In this document: one piece after another, positions 1-10,730 of the stretch | Position numbering within the stretch: position 1 is the first letter of the stretch | Layout: every line of letters begins with the position of its first letter | Origin: Varroa destructor | Taxonomy: Eukaryota > Arthropoda > Arachnida > Mesostigmata > Varroidae | Direction: 5' to 3' | Assembly (NCBI RefSeq): GCF_002443255.2 | Contig: NW_019211459.1 | Span: 5,036,075 to 5,100,074 of the forward strand | Length of the DNA: 64,000 nt | The notes under the pieces: generated by a model | Databases searched by the model: none | The model's input: the letters and a program-made list of their open reading frames with translations, nothing else | Told to the model about the DNA's origin: nothing | Program-made: the position numbers and the translations under genes

Positions 1-3000
1 TCTGTTTTGATACGTTTTGATGCGCTGATCTCGCTTCTGAAGAGAATGATTTTCTAGAGGAGCAGGCTGAATGAATCAGCCAATTAGAACTAGCTTCTTA
101 ATCGTAGCCCTTATATTTAATCAGAAAACTCTATCTAGCAAAGGGTTGCACGCAGCTAACAATTGTATTGACAGAATTATCTAGAAGATAGAGGTAAGGT
201 GGCAAGAGCACAACTTCCTATAGAGAAAAAAAGCTAAATTCACAACGAGACAGAGCACTAAGTAACAAAAATGCAACGAAGATACGTCCAGTAATAGGTG
301 GAACAGACTTGGATCAAAGTTGGGTCGCAGTAAGTCTCCTTAAAATCTAAATTAAGGCTTAACGCATTCAGATTCAATTTGCAGCTTGCCTTTCAGGTTT
401 CATAAACTGTTCAATGTCGAGAATATAGATAATTAAGCCACGTTACGACTTTATATCCAGATGGAAAGCCAATAATAAAGTGTTGCGGGTACGGATGTAG
501 TACCACAAACGCTTCGTGTCACGAAATTATTTCGACCATTCTTTCGCTCTCACATTGAGTTGGCTGTATGAAGTCAATATTTGTTACTTGTTTCTGATGT
601 TTACCGTTGATAATAGTAGCACTGATGTGATGAGTAGTTTTTTTCCTTTTCTCCGTTCTGTCACAGTCCGAAGTGCCGCAGTAGACACTCTAACAAACTG
701 GGCCTCATCGGATATCGGCTTTGGTCCAATCGCCTATAGCCCCGATTCGCGCTGTCCTCGGCCCTTCACTCTCTACTGACCGCCTTTGTTTCCACTCTCC
801 TCTCTTACTAACCTCGGCTTACTAACGGTCCTTCTCCGTCCGATTATTCTATTACCCTTAATTTCCTTTTTTGTTGCTTGATTGACTCCTAGGCTTCTAC
901 GATAGCCGGGTTAGTCCCGTCTGTCCTATAGCTCTAGCCCCCTTTTCTTATCCCAGTGACGTCAGAGCCGGGGTTCACAGATTCTGCGATGTTCAACAAG
1001 AGTGGAAGGACCGAGGGGTCTGGTAGGGTGAGGAAGCGGGTGGCAAGCTGAACAAGTTGGTAGCAGGACACCGAAACAAAAAGGACAAAGGCGATTTCTT
1101 GGGTTACTCGAATTCGATCTGAGTTGTCGACTCGCCTGTGATCATGGCCGACGATCTGCTATTACGGCTTTTATCATTCTTTTGTGTTTTGCCTTCGTGG
1201 TGCCATTGCCCGTTGAGAGTGCGCATCCGACAGAACTCTACACTGACGATTTCCGTATACAGTCGAGCGCCAGCGCCGAGAAGAATCCAATGACAACAAC
1301 ATAGGGCCGGGCATCGTCCGTCCACTGACCCCTATCTATCAATGGTCAAGCTCACAACACAAGTATCGAGACATAAGATTCAATGATATTCATCGGTTTG
1401 TCCCAGCGATAATATCCATCGTCGAGCCGATCCAGCTGAGTAGCGATCGAAAGGAATCCTTTAGCTGACCAGCGGACGGAGCATGCGCGAAGTAATCCTT
1501 ACTGAGGTGATACGATGCACTCAAGAAGACAATGCGAAATTGTATGAAGCAAGTGGTCTGCCATGTCCTTCGACGATGCTATGCTCACGTGCCTAAACCC
1601 CGATGAACTGGCAAATGGGAATCATTCAATAAGAAAAGTTCACCGTAGGAACGCTAGGTAGTCAAGCCGAATCGCCGCTCTCCGTCAGAAGGATAAAACA
1701 TGAAAACTATGTAGTGAAAGTTTCCGAACGAAGAAGAATCAGGTTTTAAAGAAACTTCACTGAAGTTAGCAGCCTTTATTAGCTGAAGGTTTATTTTATT
1801 TCGAGCCTTCTTGTCGATGAGGTTTTCAACGCGACTCGTTGAACAAAACGAGACTGCTTGTGTCCGCAATGTGCACAAGGCTCTATAGGAGAATCCTCGT
1901 TTTCAATCATACTAATTTTCAAAGCGTACAACACAAAATTCAGATTTACCCGAGTTCATGGTATTATATTTGGTGAACAAATGCAGATATCTATTGGCAA
2001 CGATCTTGTCGCTTATTTTGTTAACGGTTGTCCATGAACGATACTATAAAGGTCGGTATGGCTTCGTGGTACTGCTGCTATTCCGTAGACCCAGTTTAAA
2101 GGAGTACTCTACTCAGCGAAGGGAAAGATCGCCCGTTTGCTAATGGATGACCAATCGTTTTAAGATGCATCTTTTATCTTCTCTGGTTAATTTTTTTCTT
2201 GAATTACAATTGGCGGAAGAGAGTACGATTCGGTATGTCAGTAACCGTCTACTATATTAGAGCATTTGGGAAAAGTAACACAGAAAAAAACCTCGTGAGC
2301 AATATGTGAGGTTTGGCGATGATATATATTTCACAGACGTCCACCAGTAGAACACCTAGATGAAATCAAGCTCGTGCGGACCTTTATATTAGGGAACTGC
2401 AGCGGTAAATGAAGTTCAAGCGGATATAACCACATCGATGGATAAAGATGCGCATAAAACTGACCTTTCTATATAAATTTCATTCAGTTCTACGATTTGT
2501 TTTATAATTCATTATAGATTGCATAAAGAAGTTTTATACATCTCGGTTCATTTGCTTCTATTTGATCTAAATAATCAAATTGAGGCCTGAATCATGTGTT
2601 CCATAACGTATCTTTTCCCTACGGTGATGCAGAGCGCAAATGATTATAACCATTGAAAAGAATATTACGTATATAAATGCCACATTTGCGGAAATAATTT
2701 TCCTTAGTACTGGGTGTTCTTGAGATGAAAAGTGCCGGTGGACTTTTCTCTTTGCCATCATTCATTAGTGCATGATCTGCATTTTGCTGATACGTTCAAG
2801 GTAATTTCTATTGCAGAATTCATTTTTTTCTCAGTTTAGAGAAATAACTAATATTGCAAATGCAACAGCAGTTTTTTTGGAATCTGTGTGGGTGTATCGG
2901 TGCAAAAATTAAAAAACTTCCAATTTATTTCGCTGCGCCAGGAAGCTCAGCGAGGCCTTTGCGAAGCAATAGGTGGTCGAAATTGGCCAAGTGAGCAATA

Positions 3001-3184
3001 TCCACTATGACGTCACCTTTTGATTGACCCAAAGTATCTATATGACGCTGTGCTAGGAACAGACCAAATTTGAACTATCTTTCTACTCGTCTCAGAGAGA
3101 CTTCACGAGTCGCCCCTGGAGGGAGCAGTCGACCGTATTCAAAGGCCATCTTGGTATAGGTCGAGCGCGTGCTTAATGCGCGCC

Positions 3185-3232
3185 CCGATTTGAACGCTGA
3201 AATACGTGACGTCTTTTGACTGAGCGGCACTT
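3185..3232 (-). repeat. Possible tRNA-derived SINE head (degenerate)
   Basis: Read on the minus strand, a B-box-like GCGTTCAAATC (3187-3197) follows an A-box-like GTGCCGCTCAGTC (3218-3230) by about 20 nt. That spacing is shorter than in an intact tRNA. No cloverleaf can be drawn, so this is at best a decayed SINE promoter and may be chance. Confidence 0.2.
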
Positions 3233-3702
3233 GCTATGTGGTACTTGCGTCGTCGGATAAAGAGGCGCTTGACGAAGAGTGTCTCATGCACTGGACACGT
3301 CCTCCGTTAGTCCAGTGCATTAGGGAGCAGCTTTTTCCTAGTGTTACGCAACCCTTTTGTCCTGCGTACATTTTTTATTGTATCAATTGTTGTACTCTTA
3401 CTGAAAAGAATTTTTAAAAATTCTCTTGAAAAAACTAAATCTGACATTGTGCATAGCATACAAAGAAAATGGGGTCATACTGATCGAAATGTACATGTTC
3501 CGATGAGTGAAAATTACTGAAACAAGCAGTAGGAATCGTCAACTTTTCTATCAAAGTCAACGCTAGCTAAAGGTCGGCCGCCAGAGGGCTAAAACAGCGA
3601 AAGCTCTAGGAGCAATTTAGACGCTTACACGACTGTCGTGGCAGGCAGTGAAAAGTATTTCTGTTCGATTTAGTTGCCATAGTGGGCTCATGGTCAATTT
3701 CC

Positions 3703-3770
3703 TTAGCCGGCGATTAGCTCACTTGCCTATAGCCGTATTAGGCTCGAATACCGCAGTTCGTAACCCCGTT
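3703..3770 (+). repeat. Probable tRNA-derived SINE head (degenerate)
   Basis: An A-box-like TTAGCTCACTTG at 3714-3725 is followed about 30 nt later by a B-box-like AGTTCGTAACCCC at 3755-3767. An anticodon-loop-like GGCTCGAATACC lies between them. Order and spacing match a tRNA-type internal Pol III promoter, but the stems do not pair well enough for a working tRNA. A tRNA-derived SINE fragment is the simplest reading. Confidence 0.35.
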
Positions 3771-5139
3771 AATGCCTTAATGGCAGCACATCTGTCCTCA
3801 AGAAGTACTTCAACGGTCTCACGAAGAAGCTCAACTGATCGACCAGCGGTGGTGGCCGGGTTTGTATTTGGTAGCAGTCCGTTAAGCTAGTGACTGCGCT
3901 GATCTTAGTAAACCCACTCAGCCCACTCGAGTTTCCCAATGGAGCGTCACGGCGGTCGCATTCCACGAGTTTCTCTGTTAAATACAATAGCGAAACAGCT
4001 TCGCCTTAGACATCGATGATATCTGTGGACTTCTGTTTGGCGTGAAGTGACGAAGTTCGGATTTGCGTGAATTATGCAAATTGAAGGTGACGGGTCCAAT
4101 TTGTGGTTCATTATGAAGCTCATTGAAACCTAAAACGCTGTTACCCTTTCTGAATGATTGAACCTGCAGAAGAGCAAAGAATATTCGAAGGGCAATTACT
4201 AGGATGTTGACGAACGCGTTTCATTAACAGATTGTATCTTTCAAATAGCACAGTTGAATAGGAGGTGTCTTTTTTGCCAACCAGATAACATTATGTATAT
4301 ATTATGGCGTAATTAACTGAACATACCTTTTATTTGCACTACGCCACACTACAATGTCTGGATTGCTTCTTTCTTAATCAACCACATAGGCACCTGTATT
4401 AGACAGGTAGTAGTTTCCGTGAACAGTATCGTTCATCAGCGTCAACTAAATTTGGAACGCGCGATTGAGCTACACACTTCCGGTCGTTGGGCTCAAAGTC
4501 TACTATAAAGATTAAATCTAATTATATTCTATTGTAAAATTTTTAGAAGGTTATACCCCACTACACAAGTGGACATAGTCGAACTGGGGGCAGAAGTTTC
4601 ATCTGCCAGGCAACGAAGAAAGCAAACCGTTTGGGTAATACAACTCAACATACTATCGCTTCCTCGATGTTAGCTCCTGTCGTTTTAGGTAACCGCAAGG
4701 TATCGTTAGCTTGGCTTACGCATACTAATAATAATCGTACTAATGATGATGATGAATGGGAAAAAGAAATAACGTGGGCATCACCCAAATGAGCTTCATA
4801 AATATTCATCACTCTCTGCCCTGGTTCTCATTGTTCAACTTCACTGGAACGAAACTTAAACCCGTCGGCAAGTGACCATTGGTCAGTGGTCAGAGTGGCA
4901 CATTAGTCACGCAGGCATATAAGATCGGCCAAATAGCAGAAAGTAATAGCTCAGGCAGTGTTAGAAGACAAGGATGGATTTCTCTTAAACTTTAGGAACT
5001 TGAGGCCATGGCTTCTCTCTGTTGGTGCATACCCAGTCACCGTCTCAGTGCACTTACGAACGAACTAACTTAGAAACTTTGCAATGCAAAGAAAGCAAGT
5101 TGAGACAGAGAGAGGTGTTTTAGAAATGCCCTAGAGTCA

Positions 5140-5200
5140 GCAGCCCGATTCGAACGCGCGGAAGTGTTTTCAATGCGGACGAGACAACTCGCCCACAGGA
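5140..5200 (-). repeat. Probable tRNA-derived SINE head (degenerate)
   Basis: On the minus strand an A-box-like TGGGCGAGTTGTC (5183-5195) is followed by GCGTTCGAATCGGG (5144-5157), a near-consensus B box, at tRNA-like spacing. The intervening sequence resembles a decayed anticodon arm. T-stem pairing is poor, so this is not called as a functional tRNA. It resembles the tRNA-related 5' end of arthropod SINEs. Confidence 0.4.
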
Positions 5201-8200
5201 TAAGTCTGCTGCATTTCTTTGATCTAAAAAGGAACGAGCCGTTCATTATATTGGTGATATACGACTTTTAAAATTCTGCCAAATTCGTATAGTAGACAGT
5301 AGCTCTGCTCTCCAGCACCGCTCATTACCAAATAAATTTTATAATAAATAGACGTTTTAGATTTCACACCGGTCGTGTAGTTATACGTGTAGACAGATCC
5401 GTGTCTAGGATGGCCTATTACTTGCCTGCAAAATCGTCATTGGTCTCGAAGCACCGATTCTAGATGACACATAATATAATAGCATTCAAACGAAATAGCT
5501 ATAAATCGTTAACAATCGCGGTTCGAAACCCCTTCTAGTTATCTGGTCACAACAGCTACTACCGTTATCAGTTATATTGTGTCTTGTCAAAAACGTTACG
5601 TGAGAAAGTGCTCTCCGTGCGTATACGATAAACTGTACCCCAAAGTACAAGCAATTTACGTGTAGATGATAAGAAGAATCACAGATTTTCACGCGAACGG
5701 ATGTGCAGCGTACACCTGCTGTCGTCACACTCGAAACGTAATAAGGAACCTCTTTAACACTAGAAAATTCCCTCAGTTTATTTTTATTATATATTATACA
5801 CATCCCATATTTCTATGTACCACCTAAAAATAGCTTTCTATAGCCATTATTATCTTGTGCCAAGATATGAAAATTTAAAGAAGACAGCTTTAAGCAAAGC
5901 AACGGTTCGGTCCCTTTGCGCTGTGAGTGTTTTAGAGAAAACGCCTGAATAACAATAACGGTTAACTCTGCTGGCCTTAGAATTTATCTCGGTGCTTCTG
6001 AAACGTACGCTTCCGCTTAATAATAGTGCCTTCATTTTGATTCACTTAGGGGCAACACAAAGGATCGATATTTCAGTCAAGTCTGCTTGTTCCCGATTGG
6101 CCTCTGTCCAGGCTGCATTCAGTCATTTTCCACCCTATAGGACTCCTCGACCCTTTACGGCCCTATAAAGGTTTTGCGTTTCGCTCTACGAATAGATCGG
6201 TCTAGCAGGTTATATTTGCATATCCATCTATATACACGGACATGTTGGACGACATGTTGCCAGGTTTATGCTCCATGCTCTTCGACAGGGAGAACGGGCT
6301 GTTAAGGAAATATGGCTGGTAGTTACGAAAAAGCCAGCTGTGCAAGCATATGCTTGTGTTCCTGTTGATATTCAGTGAGCACCCCGAACCTGCACGAGCT
6401 ATTGGATCCAACCTAACTGGTTATTGAAGATCGGTCCTGGTTATACCATGTGCATATTAGTCTAAACTAGGTTTCGAAGCAACCTTTTTTTTTTATTTAC
6501 TTCGTTTAATTTTCCGTACTGAACTTCGCACCGATACCTTGCAATGGACAAAACAATGACCCATTTGGAATACAGGTAGGACGTGCGATAAAAATCAAGC
6601 GGCCAGATAATACTATACTATAAAAACGATGTATTTTAAGCCAATTGTATCTAGTTACCTTGGAAATATTAATTTTCAGGTAAACTGGATACAATTAAAG
6701 TAAGCATCCCACATCTGCGTTCCACCAAGAAATGTAGATTCGAGTGCTGGACGTGATGTCATCAAACTGCAGACGAGGCCACAGGTAGAAGGCCGTATTT
6801 TGTGTAGGTTCTCTCCTTCCAAGATTTGAAGTCAAATGTATACAGATTCGTATCGGGTGCCGGACGCCTAAGGCAATTTCGACAGAACCATAACGTGGTA
6901 CAATGACGATAGACAAACCTAATTTTTCCGCATATTTAACTAGCTATCAATAACTGAACAGAGTAGGGTATCCCATCCTTAAGCCATACAAAACGAGTCG
7001 CTACGGGATAACCAAAATCACTTTAACATATAGAACGCAATAATATTTTAGTTCCAGTTAGGCGATGCGTGAACATCTGGTCCTGTCGTTACTCGAGCGC
7101 CTCGTTCGTTCCTAGACTTCAACACACATTGACTGTTTGTCTAGCTATTACCGCTTGTCACTTGGTAATGTTCAGGTATTCAGTTCCAGCTTACCGATCG
7201 CTGACAACTAGTGAACTCATGCGCCCTTTCTAGTTCCTTCGTGTTCACTGCTTATTCGGTCCATTAACAAATGAGATACTACAAAAGCTTGCGAACGACC
7301 GACGGAGCAGTCGACGTTAATCGAGGTATGATAAGCAAACAAACAAACCTCTATGGCAGGTACGTTATAGCAATGTACATAGAAATATCGTATGGGACCT
7401 GACAGCTTTGCGTCGTGTCTCTGACGGCTCAGATAGCGCTAACTGAAACGTCAATAGCAAAAATTCAAACGATTCGATTCTTTGTAGGCTCTGTATGCAT
7501 TGCTCGCTCGTCTATGCTTGTGGTCTGCTGTGTTATGATCAATCATGGAGATATCTCTAGGAGAAGCTTGATTGCAGTTGCCGTTAGTTAATGTGTTGTC
7601 AGTGTGTTGAATTAATGAAAACCTTTTTAAACCTGTTAATGCAAAATAACAAAGGATTGTTAAGAAGAAGGATGGCAGGATACTATGGCAAAATCTGCTG
7701 TTTGTCGTTTTTAGTGTCCAATTTATAAATGTGTATGGCTTGTTTACGGTGTAAGCTTTAGCGGGAAAGAGAAAGCCATTGCGTCAAATTAATTCAATAG
7801 GATATCTGCTTTAGTTTTTTTTTTATTTCATCAGCAGTTTGTGGGCTAAAACTAGAGTCTCGGTCTCACATAATAATGTCATTAGACTGACAAACCGCTG
7901 TACCGGGCAGGATTTCTCTAAAGAGATTCATTTTTCCGACGCTTAAACGACCGTAGAGCCCCTGTCGAGGTTAAAGCCGTAAACACGCAAGCTTATTTCA
8001 ACACACAATCGAAGCATCTTAATATTTTCAGTAAGACAATACGCAGCTAAAGCTGTAAATGAAAATTGTTTAATGGAAGTTTTCTGTAGCGGGTTGCTTT
8101 GTCCACACAGAGATATTGCTTCGTTCTTGGCAGAACGATATCAATGTCGGTTGCTGGCAATAATGAGGCAAGGCTGCTCTATGAGGCCGGTGGAGCAGCA

Positions 8201-8316
8201 GATAAGTCAATATTGACAACGAAAATTGTGTGATAGTGAGTGCGGCTACAAACATGTGCATCAACCTTTCCTGAGGTAAGCTATACTATCGATAGCGCGC
8301 CCTACAGGTGAAAGGA

Positions 8317-10434
8317 ATGCCTCCGGATATTGCCCATAACAATCGAACAGCGTCCGATGTTGCAAACATACAAAGTTCGGTGGAGACAGCGTCCGAGGAG
8401 ACGACCTCGACCTTCGCAGCAACCCCATCAGTGCACCACCGGTTCGAGGATGACCGAACGCGCATCTCCGATGATGACGACATTGTAGTGCTTGCACACC
8501 GCAATCTGATCTACCGTGACGACAAGAAACTTAAATGGCCTGAGGAAGAAGTTGTTGATGACGAAGAGGAAGAGTATATCGTTGATGAAAAATATCGGAT
8601 GGACGATCGTAACTTTCGACATCACATATGCGAGGTCGGTGGCTGCTCAGATGCCCGCTGCGGAGAGAGGAGAGGAAAGAGTGTCGGCGAGTTGAAAGCT
8701 ACAAAAACCCCAAGATTGGATAAAATCTCTAGAGATATGGCTGAGATGAAATCTAACATTGCTGCGCCGAGCACTCCGGTTGTGGCTGGCGAAACCAAGC
8801 ATAAAGAAGTAGTTCCAGCTAAGGACGTCAAGGACATCCCTAAGCCTAAAGTTGACATTGCTGAGGACGATTCCAGACGAAAGAAGAAGCTAATGCCAGA
8901 AGAGATCCGGAAGAAGGTCACAAAGGGATTTATTTTAAGGCAAGGGTCGGAACATGAGTTGCCAGAGGAGGAAAAAAGTGCGAGCGGTGAGGACAAAAAG
9001 AAGGCGCCGCCAGAGGAAAGTAAAAAGGCGCCGCAAGAGGAAAAAAAGAAAAAAGTGTCGTCTGAAGAACCTCGTAAGGTAAAGGTGAAACTGGCTGATA
9101 AAGAAATGGCAGGCCCGGAAGAAAGTGAATCAGAGAGTGGCAGTAAGGAGGTAGATCAAAAACAAAAACCGCCCGTTACCGATAAACCGCAGATAGAAAG
9201 TCCAACAGCCATTGTGACTCCTGTAGATGACACTAAACGAAAGGCAGTTCGTGACACCGTAACTACGAAGCAGAAACCACCAGTAAGTGAAGAGCAAAAA
9301 CAGAAAAGTTCTGTTATACTGCCTAGTGAAAGTTCTGTAGTTTCCCGTAAAGTTGATATTTCTAAAGAGGAAACTGATGAAAAAAGCAAACCAACTCGTC
9401 AAAAATCTTCTGGAGAAAAAACGAAAGCATCTAGAGGGGCTACACTCCCTTCCGTCGAGCCAAAACGCAGAAGAAAGTCTCAGGACTCTAGAAAAAAGGA
9501 AACGAAAGGCATGAAAAGGGGCTCCGTTGCGCCGCTTTCACGACGATTCTCCAAGCCGCGTAAGGCGCTTACCCGAGGCCAAATCCGAAGGAAAGTGACG
9601 AAGGGTTTTTTTGTGCGACAGTCAACAGATAATATGGTATCAAATGCACAACGAAGTGACACCAGAAGTAAAGGCCCTCGAGAAAACAGATCTGAACCTG
9701 CAGAAAAAAAGCTTGCAAGACCTGAAGGAGGAAGAAGTCAACTTAATGAGGAAGACCAAAAAAGATCTACACAAAGAGAAAAAATGCAGCGTTCTAAAGA
9801 AGTTTTTCGGGGATCATCGTCTGTAAAAAAGGTGGAAAGAGTATCTCTTAAAGAAAATGCCCAAGAAGAAGGATCCGATATTATGAAGCAATCGTTTCCA
9901 GAAGTTAAACATGAAGGTCCCATTAAGCTTCAGTTAAGTGACGTCCGGCCAGCGAGGGGTAGCAAGGGTGAACAAATGGAACGTCGAGCTCGTTCAGGTT
10001 CCGAAACACCGCCTAATAAGGCAGAGAAGAAAAAAATACTTGATACACCATCGGATCTAGATGATATAGTCCAAAGGGCCACTTGGGCTGGTTCCCCTAC
10101 ACCAGTTCCTTACAATATCAATGGGCGTCGGAAAGGAAAAAAGGAAGCCGAAAAAGCGCAGAAAAAAGGGTCCTCCGGTTCTGATGAGGTACGAGGTGTT
10201 TACGGAGCAAAACTTAAGGTCGAGGACACTAAAAAAGGACCTAGTAAAGAGAAATCGGACGGAGATGAAAAATCATCCTCAAAACATGAAACCGCTAAAG
10301 ATTATGGATCACCTTTAGGTGAGACGTCGGTCGTAACAATACCAGGGAAGCCAGCAGAAGATGGTTGTAGCATTAGGCCCGAAGACCAATCGCAGGCTGC
10401 CCTTGAAACGCCTTCTAATTCAGACAAGCGGTAA
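8317..10434 (+). CDS. Large Lys/Glu/Ser-rich, probably disordered protein with a duplicated KVTKGF motif
   Basis: This is a 705-codon open frame, far longer than chance allows. I chose ATG 8317 (G at -3) because an in-frame TAG lies at 8293. CCTACAG at 8301-8307 could be a splice acceptor opening this exon, making it the coding exon of a longer transcript. From the N-terminus: acidic patches (DDDD at 52-55, a Glu/Asp run near 76-91); a small HHxC-x4-C-x4-C cluster at 102-115; then a long low-complexity Lys/Glu/Ser/Pro region. Residues 195-209 (EEIRKKVTKGFILRQ) recur at 421-435 (GQIRRKVTKGFFVRQ). Basic clusters near 185-200, 382-394 and the C-terminal third could be nuclear signals. No enzyme domain, signal peptide or membrane segment is visible. 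The TAA stop lies inside a weak donor (CG|GTAAAA); splicing from it to the CT-rich acceptor at 10944 would add only about one residue. Family and function are unknown. The long frame and internal duplication support it being real. Confidence 0.85.
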   Translation: MPPDIAHNNRTASDVANIQSSVETASEETTSTFAATPSVHHRFEDDRTRISDDDDIVVLAHRNLIYRDDKKLKWPEEEVVDDEEEEYIVDEKYRMDDRNFRHHICEVGGCSDARCGERRGKSVGELKATKTPRLDKISRDMAEMKSNIAAPSTPVVAGETKHKEVVPAKDVKDIPKPKVDIAEDDSRRKKKLMPEEIRKKVTKGFILRQGSEHELPEEEKSASGEDKKKAPPEESKKAPQEEKKKKVSSEEPRKVKVKLADKEMAGPEESESESGSKEVDQKQKPPVTDKPQIESPTAIVTPVDDTKRKAVRDTVTTKQKPPVSEEQKQKSSVILPSESSVVSRKVDISKEETDEKSKPTRQKSSGEKTKASRGATLPSVEPKRRRKSQDSRKKETKGMKRGSVAPLSRRFSKPRKALTRGQIRRKVTKGFFVRQSTDNMVSNAQRSDTRSKGPRENRSEPAEKKLARPEGGRSQLNEEDQKRSTQREKMQRSKEVFRGSSSVKKVERVSLKENAQEEGSDIMKQSFPEVKHEGPIKLQLSDVRPARGSKGEQMERRARSGSETPPNKAEKKKILDTPSDLDDIVQRATWAGSPTPVPYNINGRRKGKKEAEKAQKKGSSGSDEVRGVYGAKLKVEDTKKGPSKEKSDGDEKSSSKHETAKDYGSPLGETSVVTIPGKPAEDGCSIRPEDQSQAALETPSNSDKR

Positions 10435-10724
10435 AATTAGAGCTGTGCTCGTAAGGATTCTTCCTTCAAAAAGGAAAAGGAATAGGCTTGAAGGAATACT
10501 GCAGTGTTGCGACCGTCATCTCTACACGGAAATAAGCGCTCTAGCTTTGTGTATTGTGAGTATCTCTGGGAGTTCGAGCTTTGAGATCTTGCGTGGTTGC
10601 TTTGCAGACTCCTCTATAGCGACGACTCTAGATTTATTGTCCTTTGCCGCAAATGACAGGATGTACATTGTATATCGTTATGGTGCAGATGTCGGAAGAT
10701 GAACTCTTTGAAAACAACAGGATT

Positions 10725-10730
10725 ATTAAA
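10725..10730 (+). terminator. Possible variant poly(A) signal (ATTAAA)
   Basis: ATTAAA occurs about 290 nt past the stop of the 8.3-kb gene. It is the commonest variant poly(A) hexamer, but no GU-rich element was confirmed and an AT-rich region would contain it by chance. Confidence 0.2.

Larger units (their letters stand above)
1..8307. other. Intergenic region, no confident gene
   Basis: No open frame here has splice-site support, family resemblance or a length beyond chance. The sequence is AT-rich with scattered homopolymers. The only structure I can support is a few degenerate tRNA-like promoter pairs around 3.2, 3.7 and 5.15 kb, listed separately. A promoter or 5' exon for the gene starting near 8.3 kb should lie here or further upstream, but I could not place one. 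Confidence 0.6.

Noticed and set aside
5510..5545. Near-consensus Pol III B box (GCGGTTCGAAACCCC)
   Set aside because: The flanking bases do not form a T-stem or acceptor stem, and no A box lies at the right distance, so it is not a tRNA.
8428..10318. Several short frames of 60-124 codons on both strands inside the 705-codon gene
   Set aside because: They overlap the real frame in other phases. Their composition is what the purine-rich Lys/Glu coding strand produces in shifted or antisense frames.
10361..10702. 113-codon plus-strand frame overlapping the end of the 8.3-kb gene
   Set aside because: It overlaps the gene in another frame, shows no protein-like features and is within chance length.
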